From the NCBI GenBank assembly GCA_947482825.1, contig CANKMT010000030.1:1-52950 (forward strand): a DNA stretch of 52,950 nucleotides. The letters are read 5' to 3'. Below the pieces are notes generated by a model. It was given only the letters and a program-made list of their open reading frames with translations, was not told the DNA's origin and did not search any database. Made by a program: the position numbers and the translations under genes. Positions within the stretch are counted from its first letter, which is position 1. Each line of letters starts with the position of its first letter. Below are positions 18,486 to 26,813 of the stretch, in pieces. Source of the DNA: Betaproteobacteria bacterium (GTDB lineage Bacteria; Pseudomonadota; Gammaproteobacteria; Burkholderiales; SG8-39).

Positions 18486-20567
18486 CTAGGCCACTTCGAT
18501 CATCAGCATGCCGTACTCGTTGACCGTAAATGCCCCACCCGGACCGATGAGCGTGGTGGTTTCACGTTCTTCGACGAATGCGGCGCCCGTGTGGCAATGT
18601 CCCTCGCTGAGCTTATAGCGGTCGAACACGGGGCAGTCGAAATAGCCGGCGCTGCCGAAGTACGCGCGTCGCACGCCTTTCCTGGCCGCATCGATTCCCG
18701 ACGATGCCACGGCCGGCTTTGCGGGTACGAAAGGTCTCGTGGCCGGCTGGCGCGCATTGAGCCGCAGGTTCACCAATTCGATGTCAACGTCCGAATAGAT
18801 CCGGCCGTAGTGCAACTTGTATTCCGTCTCGAATGCCGCTCGGATCGAAGCCACGCTGAGCGTCCCCGACTTGAGCGGCACGCGCACGTTGTAGCCCTGC
18901 CCGCGATAGCGCAGGTCCGCGACCCGCTTCGCAACGAGTGTTCGCCGCTCAGTCTTGAGAAGTTGCGCCGCTTCGACGAGCATTTCGGCAAACAGCCTCT
19001 CGAGTTCAGCAGGCACGGCTGCAACGAGAAGCCCGCGCGAAGTGCGCACACGGTCGATTGCCAGATCCTCCACGAGCATGCCGAGCGCCGACATCACGCC
19101 CGCGGCCGGTGGGACGATCAGCTTTCTTACGCCCAGCTTCTTCGCAAGTCCATAGGCGTGCACCGGGCCGGCGCCTCCGCACGCGACCATGCTCATCGCA
19201 GCGATGTCTTCGCCGCGCTCGGCGAGGTGCAGGCGCCCGGCCGAGGCCATGTCCTCGTTCGCGAGTTCGTGGATGCCGTAGGCGGCATCGATGGCCGGGA
19301 TGCCGCCCAACTGCGGCGCGACGCCGGCACCGATCGCGCTGATCGCAAGCTCGGGCTGCAGGCGCATGCTGCCGCCGAGAAAATAGCCCGGATCCAGATA
19401 TCCGAGCGCCACGTCGGCGTCGGTTACCGTGGCATTCGTGCCACCCAGCCCGTAGCACGCAGGCCCCGGCGAAGCGCCCGAACTCTGCGGCCCCACCTTG
19501 AGCAGGCCGAGATGGTCGATCCTCGCAATGCTTCCGCCGCCAGTGCCGATCTCGAGCAGGTCGAACACCGGCACGCTGATCGCGAATCCCGACCCGCGCT
19601 TGAACCGGTAGACACGCGCCGCTTCATACTCTTCGGCCACCAGCGCCTCGCCGCGCGCGATCGTGCAGAGCTTTGCGGTGGTCCCGCCCATGTCGAAGCA
19701 CAGCAGGTTCGCCTCTCCCACCAGCGCCCCCCACCAGCGGGCTGCCGCCACGCCGCCGGCAGGGCCGGATTCGAGCACCCGGATCGGGAACTCCCGCGCC
19801 ACGTCCGCGGCAAGCACCCCGCCGCCGGACTGCATGACAAACAGCTCACCGTGGAATCCGCGCTCACCGAGTCCCTCGCTGATTTTCGCAAGGTAGGCAT
19901 CGACCAGCGGCTTCACGTAAGCATTGGCGGCCGTGGTGCTGGTGCGCTCGTATTCCTTAATCTGGGGCAGCACGTCGCTGGAAAGCGAGATCGCCAGCTC
20001 CGGGGCCTCTTCGCCAAGCATCGCGCCGACAGCCCGCTCGTTTTCCGCGTTGGCGTAGGAGTTCAGCAGGCAAACCGCCACCGAGCGCACATCGGCCGCT
20101 CGCAGCGCGGCCACGATCGCACGCACAGCCTCGCGCGACGGCCGCTCGAGGACGACGCCGTCAGACGACGTGCGCTCGGCCACTTCCATGCGCAATCCCC
20201 GCGGGACCAACGGCCGCGGATACTCGATCTGCAGGTCATAGACGTCATAGCGCAGCTCGTTCCTCATCTCCAGCACATCGCGGAAACCCTGCGTCGTGAC
20301 CAGTGCGGTGACCGCGCCCTTGCGCTCGATCAAGGCATTGATGACCAGCGTCGTCCCGTGCACGAGCGTCGTGCAGTCAGCCAACGCCACACCGTGCGCC
20401 TTTGCCATGAGGTCCAGCCCATGGAAAATGCCTTCCGAGGGGTCGCGCGGCGTGGTGAGCGTCTTTTCGAGGCGCAGTTCGCCGGTTGCGTCGTCGATGG
20501 CAACGAAGTCCGTGAACGTGCCCCCGATGTCGGTGCCGATGCGGACGGCACCGCGCGGATTGCTCAT
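18486..20567 (-). CDS. Hydantoinase A / 5-oxoprolinase subunit A-like protein
   Basis: 693 residues of the HyuA family, an actin/hexokinase-fold ATPase. The N-terminal phosphate loop is GTDIGGTFTD (11-20). Further signatures are HGTTLVINALIERKG, ESGPAGGV, CFDMGGTTAK, GGGSIARID, GPACYGLGG and CGGAGPVHAYGLA. It hydrolyses ATP to activate a cyclic amide or ketone in complex with HyuB. The start at 20567 lies seven bases after the stop of the saccharopine-dehydrogenase-like gene. Confidence 0.9.
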   Translation of the reverse strand: MSNPRGAVRIGTDIGGTFTDFVAIDDATGELRLEKTLTTPRDPSEGIFHGLDLMAKAHGVALADCTTLVHGTTLVINALIERKGAVTALVTTQGFRDVLEMRNELRYDVYDLQIEYPRPLVPRGLRMEVAERTSSDGVVLERPSREAVRAIVAALRAADVRSVAVCLLNSYANAENERAVGAMLGEEAPELAISLSSDVLPQIKEYERTSTTAANAYVKPLVDAYLAKISEGLGERGFHGELFVMQSGGGVLAADVAREFPIRVLESGPAGGVAAARWWGALVGEANLLCFDMGGTTAKLCTIARGEALVAEEYEAARVYRFKRGSGFAISVPVFDLLEIGTGGGSIARIDHLGLLKVGPQSSGASPGPACYGLGGTNATVTDADVALGYLDPGYFLGGSMRLQPELAISAIGAGVAPQLGGIPAIDAAYGIHELANEDMASAGRLHLAERGEDIAAMSMVACGGAGPVHAYGLAKKLGVRKLIVPPAAGVMSALGMLVEDLAIDRVRTSRGLLVAAVPAELERLFAEMLVEAAQLLKTERRTLVAKRVADLRYRGQGYNVRVPLKSGTLSVASIRAAFETEYKLHYGRIYSDVDIELVNLRLNARQPATRPFVPAKPAVASSGIDAARKGVRRAYFGSAGYFDCPVFDRYKLSEGHCHTGAAFVEERETTTLIGPGGAFTVNEYGMLMIEVA

Positions 20568-20574
20568 TGGCAAC

Positions 20575-21708
20575 TCAGATCTTGCGGGTCTGGTCGACCC
20601 ACAGGCCGCGCGCGTGCAGGTGCGCGAGGCACCCGTCCACCTGCGCGTCCGAAAACAGCTCGGCGCCGACCACGCCGTGATTGACGAATTCCTTCTTCGC
20701 AACCAGGCGGACCGCATAGGCGGTCGGGAGCGCGGTCATGCGTCCCTGCGGCAGGGGATCCCAGCCTTTCGGGTGGCCGAGCGAGATTTCGACGACGCCT
20801 TCTTCTCCGGTCACGCGAACGCGCATCACATAGTTCGTGACCACGCCGGCGGGCTTCGGGCTGCCGTCTCCGTTGAGCGCCTCGCGCAGCAAAGGCTGGA
20901 AATCCACCTGCTTGCCATCGACCGTCACACGGCGCGCCGGATCCATGAGGCCGAAGGCGTGCAGCGACTTGAGCAGGTTCATGATGCTCGACTGGTAGGC
21001 GCCGCGGACCGTCACGCGTTTGGCGTTCTTGACGAATCGGGGAATGGTCTGGGGCTCCGAATGCGGCGTGTAGACGAGTTCGACTTCCTCGTCGACGCCG
21101 CGAAAGCGCGTCTTCTGCGCACCGCTGAACGGCGGCAGGTAGGACACCTTGCCGTTCTCGAAGATCGGCGCCTGCACGCCGTTCCTGAACTGGCGCAATG
21201 CTGTTTCGAGCAAGCCTTCGCTGGGATTGATCGGGCGGAAAGTCGCGTATTCGCACTCTATCGTCACTTCGCCCTTGAACTTACGCGCCCCCCAGGCGCC
21301 GAGCATGTTGGTGAGCCCGGGGCTCACGCCCATGCCGATGAGCGCCGTGACGCCGGCCGCCTTTGCCGCATCCGAGCGCGAGAACCGCTCCTCCATCAAC
21401 AGCGTGCCGTGCACGTCGATGTAGGGCGTCTTCGTCGCAATGGCGGCATCCAGGATTTCCATGCACCGGGCCCCGTAGGTGCAATTGACGACCACATCCT
21501 TGCCGCGCATCAGCTGTTCGATCTCGCCGGTGCTTTCCGCCGCGGCCTTGCGCGTGGTCACGCGCCCGGACGGGTCGAGCGCAGCCGTCGCGGCCAGCGC
21601 CTTGTCATCGAAGTCCACCGCGAGGATCCGGGCCTCTTTTTCCGAATCGAGGATGTCTCGGGTAAGCGCGCGGCCGATGTTGCCGGCGCCGATAAGAACG
21701 ATCTGCAT
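20575..21708 (-). CDS. Saccharopine dehydrogenase-family NAD(P)-dependent oxidoreductase
   Basis: 377 residues. The Rossmann motif GAGNIG is at 7-12, with an acidic VDFDD end of strand 2. The fold continues as in saccharopine dehydrogenase-like proteins (VVVNCTYG, IDVHGT, GMGVSPGLTNML). Enzymes of this family oxidise or reduce secondary amines and amino-acid adducts. It lies one base after the MmgE/PrpD stop and seven before HyuA. It might therefore oxidise an amino acid intermediate before or after ring opening; this is inference. Confidence 0.82.
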   Translation of the reverse strand: MQIVLIGAGNIGRALTRDILDSEKEARILAVDFDDKALAATAALDPSGRVTTRKAAAESTGEIEQLMRGKDVVVNCTYGARCMEILDAAIATKTPYIDVHGTLLMEERFSRSDAAKAAGVTALIGMGVSPGLTNMLGAWGARKFKGEVTIECEYATFRPINPSEGLLETALRQFRNGVQAPIFENGKVSYLPPFSGAQKTRFRGVDEEVELVYTPHSEPQTIPRFVKNAKRVTVRGAYQSSIMNLLKSLHAFGLMDPARRVTVDGKQVDFQPLLREALNGDGSPKPAGVVTNYVMRVRVTGEEGVVEISLGHPKGWDPLPQGRMTALPTAYAVRLVAKKEFVNHGVVGAELFSDAQVDGCLAHLHARGLWVDQTRKI

Positions 21709-21709
21709 C

Positions 21710-23128
21710 TCAAGCTCTCTTCAGGTTGGGTAGGGGTTGACCCGCGCACATCCGTGCGAGTACGCCGGTATCCGGCATCTTCTCGATGCGACGAATGGAT
21801 TCGATGACCTCGTCGGCGCCGGTCCATCCCGGTCGGCCAAGCGCGGCACACAGGCGAAACTTGGCGGCCACGTCGTCGTAGGTCATCGGGTTCTTCGGGT
21901 GCCCCTTGACGTACACGACCGTCTTCTCGAGGCTGCGGCCGCGCTTGTCCGTGATCGTGACGATGCCGGGCATCGGAAAGGTGCCGCGGCCTTCGCCCTG
22001 CGCCGAGACGTCGAGCTCGGCTTCGACGCGAGGCAGCAAGGCGCGCGCGCGCTCGTCCGCGAGACCGGCCGGCTGGAAGGTTTCGATTCCCACGCCGCCA
22101 TGCGCCGCGGCATAGGCGACCGTGAACGGCAAACTGAACTGCGCGTCGGTCAGGCTCTGCGGATTCCACTTGCGCTCCCGCGACGTGCACACCAGGTCGT
22201 GGACTTCGCGGTTGGTGACCTTGACGGTGATCTTCGCTACGTCCGCAGCCGCAATCCCGAGTTCCTTCATCGCCGCGACAGTCGCCTCGATCGGCCCGTG
22301 CGTGTACTTGCAGCAGGGGTAGGGCGGCTTGATCGAGACGTCCATCATCAGCCAGTGCTTGCCAAGACCTTCGACCAGCGCATTGCGGTCGTACTTGCCG
22401 CGGTGATACACGGGGAAGTAGCCGAACTTGCCTTCGAGGATCTCGGTCGACCCGGTCACCCCGCGCTGGGCCATCAGGGCCGAGAGCAACCCGCCCTCGA
22501 CCGCGATGCCCTGCATCAGGCGCACCGTCATCGCGCCCGACACGTAGCCTTGCTGGTTGCCCGCAATGCGCGCATGCGCAATCCCGAGCGCGTGGCGCGC
22601 CACGTCCTTCGGCAGGCTAAGCATCCTGGCGCTCGCCAGCGCTGCGCCATAGAATCCGCATTGGTAACTCATCGAGCTGCCGGTTTCGCTGAAACTGATG
22701 CGCGATGCGGCCGAGGTCCGGCACACCATCTCCGAGCCCACGGCTACCGCGACGAGGAAGTCCCGTCCGCTCACCGGACCGCGACCTTCGGCCAGCGCAA
22801 GCACGGCAGGCACCACGTTGACGTTGATGTGGCAGGTGTTCTGCTCATGGACGTCATCCAGGTCCCAGGCACGCCCCGCGAGGCCGTTGAGCAGGGCGGC
22901 GGCCGGCATCGGGAGCATCGTGCCCGCCGGGAGCGCGGTGGCTTCGGGCTTGCCGCCCCAGTCGGTGTACAGCGCGGCGAGCGGTGCGACCCCTTCGCCC
23001 CTGATTCCGGCTATTGCCGCGCCAAGGGTGTCGAGCACGGCCATGCGCGTGCGCTCGAGCACTTCCGGCGCAAGGTCCTCGAATCGGGTGTTCAACCCGA
23101 GGTCGAGCAGGTCTTCGACTGCATCCAT
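21710..23128 (-). CDS. MmgE/PrpD-family protein (copy 1)
   Basis: 472 residues of the MmgE/PrpD fold (2-methylcitrate dehydratase, cis-aconitate decarboxylase, iminodisuccinate epimerase). Signatures: RMAVLDTLGAAIAG near the N-terminus, WDLDDVHE in the active-site region, KPPYPCCKYTHGPIEA, and SLTDAQFSLPFTVAYA. Members lyse or isomerise tricarboxylic and related acids without metals. The start at 23128 is supported by the 20-base gap to the Bug receptor upstream. A second member (27788-29182) lies in the same operon with clearly different sequence, so two distinct steps are likely. Confidence 0.87.
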   Translation of the reverse strand: MDAVEDLLDLGLNTRFEDLAPEVLERTRMAVLDTLGAAIAGIRGEGVAPLAALYTDWGGKPEATALPAGTMLPMPAAALLNGLAGRAWDLDDVHEQNTCHINVNVVPAVLALAEGRGPVSGRDFLVAVAVGSEMVCRTSAASRISFSETGSSMSYQCGFYGAALASARMLSLPKDVARHALGIAHARIAGNQQGYVSGAMTVRLMQGIAVEGGLLSALMAQRGVTGSTEILEGKFGYFPVYHRGKYDRNALVEGLGKHWLMMDVSIKPPYPCCKYTHGPIEATVAAMKELGIAAADVAKITVKVTNREVHDLVCTSRERKWNPQSLTDAQFSLPFTVAYAAAHGGVGIETFQPAGLADERARALLPRVEAELDVSAQGEGRGTFPMPGIVTITDKRGRSLEKTVVYVKGHPKNPMTYDDVAAKFRLCAALGRPGWTGADEVIESIRRIEKMPDTGVLARMCAGQPLPNLKRA

Positions 23129-23148
23129 GCGTTCTCTTCTCCCCTCGC

Positions 23149-24123
23149 CTACTCGGCCTTGATGCCGGCCGCTTTGACGACCGCGCCGAACTTCGCGACA
23201 TCGGCGCGGATGCGCGCCTGGAACTCGTCGGGCGTGCTCGACAGGGGGTCGGAGCCGCCGTCGACCATGACTTTCTGCACGTCCGGCATCGCTACGATTT
23301 TGACGATGGCCGCATTCAGCTGGTCCACGATCGGGCGCGGCGTTCCGGCCGCGGCAAGGATCCCGTACCAGGACGAGAGCTCGAAGCCGGCCACACCGGC
23401 CTCCTCCAGCGTCGGGAATTCGGGGACCGATGCGGCGCGCTTCCTCGAAGTAACTCCGAGGCCCTTCAGCTTGCCTGCCCGGACGAACCCGATTTCGCCG
23501 ACGATGGTCGAGCAGTACATGTCGATCTGGCCGCCCATGAGGTCGGTGAGCGCCGGGGTGTCGCCTTTGTAGGGGATATGGACGATGTCGAGGCCGGCGA
23601 TGCTCTTGAGGATCTCGATGCACAGCAGCGGCGTGCCGATGCCCGAGGACCCGTAGGTGAGCTTGCCGGGATTGGCCTTGGCGTAGGCGATCAGGTCGCG
23701 CACGTTGTTGACCGGCAGCGTTGGACGCGTCACGAGGAAATTCTGCGAGGACACGATCAGCGAGATCGGCGAGAAATCGGTGAGCACGTTGAACGGCAGC
23801 TTCGAGGAGAACGCAGGCGCGATCGTCAGGTTCGCGGTGCCGGTCAGCAGCGTGTAGCCGTCGGGGGCGGATTTCGCGACGAAGTCGAATCCGACGTTGC
23901 CGGAAGCGCCGGCCCGGTTCTCTACGACCACCGGCTGGCCGACTATCGGGGAGAGTTTCTGGCTGATCAGGCGGCCAAGGATGTCGGTCGCGCCGCCCGG
24001 TGGGTAGGGAATGATCATCCGGATCGATTTCGTCGGCCAAGCCTGCGCCGTCGCGCTTGATGGGAGGGCGGCAAAGGCAGCGGCACAGGCGGCGGTGCAC
24101 AGGACGGCAAGGAGTTTCTTCAT
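23149..24123 (-). CDS. Bug/TctC-family periplasmic substrate-binding protein
   Basis: 324 residues. The signal peptide is MKKLLAVLCTAACAAAFAA followed by LPSSATA. Bug motifs are WPTKSIRMIIPYPPGGATD, VVENRAGASGN, DGYTLLTG and VHIPYKGDTP. The ATG overlaps the TGA of the acyl-CoA synthetase remnant by four bases (ATGA), showing that the remnant was formerly a coupled operon gene. It is one of three Bug receptors in this operon and no membrane subunit is nearby. Confidence 0.88.
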   Translation of the reverse strand: MKKLLAVLCTAACAAAFAALPSSATAQAWPTKSIRMIIPYPPGGATDILGRLISQKLSPIVGQPVVVENRAGASGNVGFDFVAKSAPDGYTLLTGTANLTIAPAFSSKLPFNVLTDFSPISLIVSSQNFLVTRPTLPVNNVRDLIAYAKANPGKLTYGSSGIGTPLLCIEILKSIAGLDIVHIPYKGDTPALTDLMGGQIDMYCSTIVGEIGFVRAGKLKGLGVTSRKRAASVPEFPTLEEAGVAGFELSSWYGILAAAGTPRPIVDQLNAAIVKIVAMPDVQKVMVDGGSDPLSSTPDEFQARIRADVAKFGAVVKAAGIKAE

Positions 24124-24547
24124 TGCGTTTCTCCAGTTGTAGTCGTTGCGGATTCGAGGAATTCGGCGTCGCGAAGCAATCGCCGCGAAATCTTTCCGGA
24201 TACTGTGCGCGGCAAGGTGGCCACGAATTCGACCTTGCGCGGGCTCACCCGGTGTCGCTCGTGGTCCAAATCACGTCGCCCGGCCCCATGCCCAGTTGGC
24301 GCCAGGGCTGGCAGGACCGCACGTAGATTCCGCGAGCGGCATGCATCACCGCCTTGGGTGGACCGGACGACCCCGAGGTGAAATACATCAGCGCCGGATC
24401 GTCGGCTTTCATTCCGGCGACAAGGACTTCGCCGCCGGACACGCCGGCGACGGCGTCGAAATCAATCCACCCCGGCGGGGCCGGCGAACTCACGACCTTC
24501 AGGACTGGCATGGAAGAACCGATGGCTAGGTCCTGCCTTTCTGCCAA
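24120..24547 (-). pseudogene. Acyl-CoA synthetase (AMP-binding) remnant with internal deletion
   Basis: Two pieces of one enzyme remain. The first, ending near 24245, holds the adenylate-binding motif ALMYFTSGSSGPPKAVMHA and then DVIWTTSDTG before a stop. The second, in another frame (about 24120-24250), is the enzyme C-terminus: VSPRKVEFVATLPRTVSGK followed by ISRRLLRDAEF, including the lysine that acts in adenylation. The roughly 230 residues normally between them are gone, and so is the N-terminal portion, where the previous gene now sits. The join lies in GAGCGACACCGGG. It once activated an acid to its CoA thioester; it cannot work now. Confidence 0.85.
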
Positions 24548-25083
24548 TCGCGTTCGGTCTGCAGCGTCGCCGGATCGTCGAGGTCGACACCGAGCGCGAC
24601 CACCATCCGGCCAAGCGCGCCGTAGTAGGTCGCGGACATCGCGACGTCCACGATCTGGCGCGGGGAGAAGTGCCGCTTCATTGCATCCATGATCGCGTCG
24701 GTCACCTTGAGGTCGCCAAGCGCCATGACGAAAGCCACGATCGCCTGCTCGTTGGCGGGCAGGGATGTTGGCACCCGGCCTGCGCCGATCTCGGCCACCG
24801 CGCGCTCGTCGATGCCGGCCTGGACCGCCAGCGGGCCGTGGTGGGCCCAGGCATACGGCACGCCCCGCGCCGAGGTCAGGATCGTCAACTCGCGCAGCTT
24901 CTCGGGCAGGTCGGTCTTGTACTTGACGTATTCGCCCACCCTGGCGAAATGGAGCAGCCCGCCGGGCGAATGGCCCAGCGTGCGCAGTGCATTGGAGACG
25001 AATCCGCGCGTCGCCTTGATTTCCGCGTAAACGGCGGCGAGTTCGGGATTGCCTTTGTCATCCGCAGGGGAAAGCCTTGCCAT
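24526..25083 (-). CDS. Carboxymuconolactone decarboxylase-family protein without CxxC
   Basis: 185 residues of the CMD/AhpD-like all-helical fold. The conserved core reads LRELTILTSARGVPYAWAHHGPLAVQAG. The AhpD redox cysteines (CxxC) are absent, so it is not a peroxidase partner. The retained W-x-H-H is seen in decarboxylase-like members. The role in the pathway is unknown; relatives act on gamma-carboxymuconolactone-like rings. It starts 27 bases after the Bug stop, and its end overlaps the truncated acyl-CoA synthetase. Confidence 0.8.
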   Translation of the reverse strand: MARLSPADDKGNPELAAVYAEIKATRGFVSNALRTLGHSPGGLLHFARVGEYVKYKTDLPEKLRELTILTSARGVPYAWAHHGPLAVQAGIDERAVAEIGAGRVPTSLPANEQAIVAFVMALGDLKVTDAIMDAMKRHFSPRQIVDVAMSATYYGALGRMVVALGVDLDDPATLQTERDWQKGRT

Positions 25084-25110
25084 GGTTCAGAACTCCGTTG
25101 GTTCGCTGGG

Positions 25111-26091
25111 CTACTCGACTTTGGCGCCGGAAGCCTTGACGACTTTGTGCCAGGTGGCGACCTGGTTGCGGATATACGCACCGAACTCCTCGGGCGTGCC
25201 GCCGACTGGCAAGGTACCCAGCTTGTCGAATCGGTCGCGCACTTCGGGCGTCTGCAGGATGCGGTTGGTGTCGGCGTTGATCTTCGCCACGAGCTCTTTC
25301 GGCATGCCCGCCGGCCCCACCACGCCGAGCCAGGACACGTAGTCGTAGCCGGTCACGCCGGCTTCGGCGACCGTGGGGACGTCGGGTGCGTTCGGTGCGC
25401 GTTTGCCGCTGCTGACCGCGAGCGCCTTGAACCGCCCGGACTGCACGAAAGGCCAGGCGCCCGGCATCGAGTCGAACACCATGGTGATCTGGTTGCCCAT
25501 CACGTCCTGTCCGGCGGGCGCGCTGCCCTTGTAAGGCACATGGGTGATGTCGGTCCCGCTCATCATCTTCAGCACTTCCATGAACAGGTGCATCGAAGAG
25601 CCGCTGCCGGCGGTGCCGAAGGTCAGCTTGCCCGGATTGGCCTTGGCGTAATCGAGCAGTTCCCGGAGGTTCCTGAACGGCGAATTCGGGTTCACCACCA
25701 GCACGTTGACGCTCGAATTGACCCAGATGATCGGGGTGAAATCGCGCACCGGGTCGTACGGCAGCTTGGAGCCGAACAGCGCGGGATTCGCGCCGTGGGT
25801 GTTGATCGCGGCGATCTGGAGAAAATAGCCGTCGGGCGGCGACTTGGCCACGACTTCGGTGCCGATGCTGCCGCTGGCGCCGATCCTGTTTTCGACCAGC
25901 ACCGACTTGCCCCAGAGCTGCGTATACCGCTCGGCGAGGATCCGTCCGATGATGTCGGTCTGCCCGCCCGGCGCGAACGGCACCATGATGCGCACCGGCT
26001 TTTCCGGCCAGTTGGATTGCGCCGATGCGTTGAATGCAAACGAAGCCAGCACCGCCAATGCGGACCCAAGGACTCGTGCAGTTTTCACCAT
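25111..26091 (-). CDS. Bug/TctC-family periplasmic substrate-binding protein
   Basis: 326 residues; signal peptide MVKTARVLGSALAVLASFAF then NASA. Landmarks: WPEKPVRIMVPFAPGGQTD, LVENRIGASGS, THVPYKGSAP. The start codon lies within the end of the upstream SDR gene (7-base overlap). It is the second of three receptors in the operon. Sequence differences in the carboxylate-binding loops suggest the three do not share a ligand, but this cannot be tested by eye. Confidence 0.88.
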   Translation of the reverse strand: MVKTARVLGSALAVLASFAFNASAQSNWPEKPVRIMVPFAPGGQTDIIGRILAERYTQLWGKSVLVENRIGASGSIGTEVVAKSPPDGYFLQIAAINTHGANPALFGSKLPYDPVRDFTPIIWVNSSVNVLVVNPNSPFRNLRELLDYAKANPGKLTFGTAGSGSSMHLFMEVLKMMSGTDITHVPYKGSAPAGQDVMGNQITMVFDSMPGAWPFVQSGRFKALAVSSGKRAPNAPDVPTVAEAGVTGYDYVSWLGVVGPAGMPKELVAKINADTNRILQTPEVRDRFDKLGTLPVGGTPEEFGAYIRNQVATWHKVVKASGAKVE

Positions 26092-26813
26092 GGCGCACCT
26101 CCCAATGAAGAGCCGCCGCAGACGTGCAGCGTCTGCCCGGTCACGTAACTGTTGTCGGGCGAAATGAAGAACATCGCGGCCCTCGCGACATCGTCCGGCG
26201 TGCCGCCGCGGCCGACGATGCAGTTCTCGACCAGCTTACGCGCGACCTCCGGCGGATTGTTCTTCTTGAACAGCGCGGTCAGCACCGGGCCGGGCGAGAT
26301 CGCGTTCACCGTGATTCCGAACTCGCCGAATTCGAGCGCCCAACTGCGTGTGAACGCAACAAGGGCCGCCTTGGTGCCCGCATAAACGGTGCGCGCTTTC
26401 TTGCCGAGAATCGAGCGCGACGACATGTTCACCACGCGTCCGAATCGCTGCTCTTTCATCGCGGGGAGGAACGCTTGCATGAAGATGACCGCCGCGCGCA
26501 GGTGCAGGTTCACCCCGTGGTCGAACGCAGCGTCGGTCACTTCCTCGAGCATCCCCGGCGTCGGGAAACCCGCATTGTTGACGAGGACGTTGACCTTGAA
26601 ACGGCTCGCGATGTCGTAGGCCGCCGCGCGCGTGGTGGCCGGATCGGTGAGATCGGCCTGGACGAAGTGGTAGTCGCCTTTGAGCGGGAGATCCGGCCTT
26701 GCAATGTCCACGTTGATGACCGTGGCGCCGGCGGCGAGCAGGTGCGCGCAGATGCCTTCGCCGATGCCTGTGGTGCCGCCGGTAACGACCGCAACGAGGT
26801 TCGGCACGCTCAC
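26085..26813 (-). CDS. Short-chain dehydrogenase/reductase (SDR)
   Basis: 242 residues, classical SDR: TGGTTGIG at 11-18, NNAG at 79-82, S131/S132, Y144 and K148 (YAGTK), and a C-terminal YVTGQTLHVCGG. D37 after strand 2 favours NAD. It overlaps the preceding Bug gene by four bases and the next Bug gene by seven, an unusually tight sandwich between two receptors. It probably oxidises a hydroxy intermediate; the substrate is unknown. Confidence 0.9.
   Translation of the reverse strand: MSVPNLVAVVTGGTTGIGEGICAHLLAAGATVINVDIARPDLPLKGDYHFVQADLTDPATTRAAAYDIASRFKVNVLVNNAGFPTPGMLEEVTDAAFDHGVNLHLRAAVIFMQAFLPAMKEQRFGRVVNMSSRSILGKKARTVYAGTKAALVAFTRSWALEFGEFGITVNAISPGPVLTALFKKNNPPEVARKLVENCIVGRGGTPDDVARAAMFFISPDNSYVTGQTLHVCGGSSLGGAPW

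Noticed and set aside
16878..20684. Open frame of over 1200 codons on the plus strand, antisense to hyuB and hyuA
   Set aside because: It is a codon-phase shadow in GC-rich DNA. The protein is Arg/His-rich without any recognisable domain, and the minus-strand HyuB and HyuA proteins match their families end to end.
21737..23572. Open frame of about 600 codons on the plus strand across MmgE/PrpD and the Bug gene
   Set aside because: It crosses the boundary of two well-supported minus-strand genes and has no domain signal.
24120..24530. Plus-strand open frames over the acyl-CoA synthetase remnant
   Set aside because: The minus strand shows clear AMP-binding and C-terminal motifs in two frames, so the plus-strand frames are shadows.
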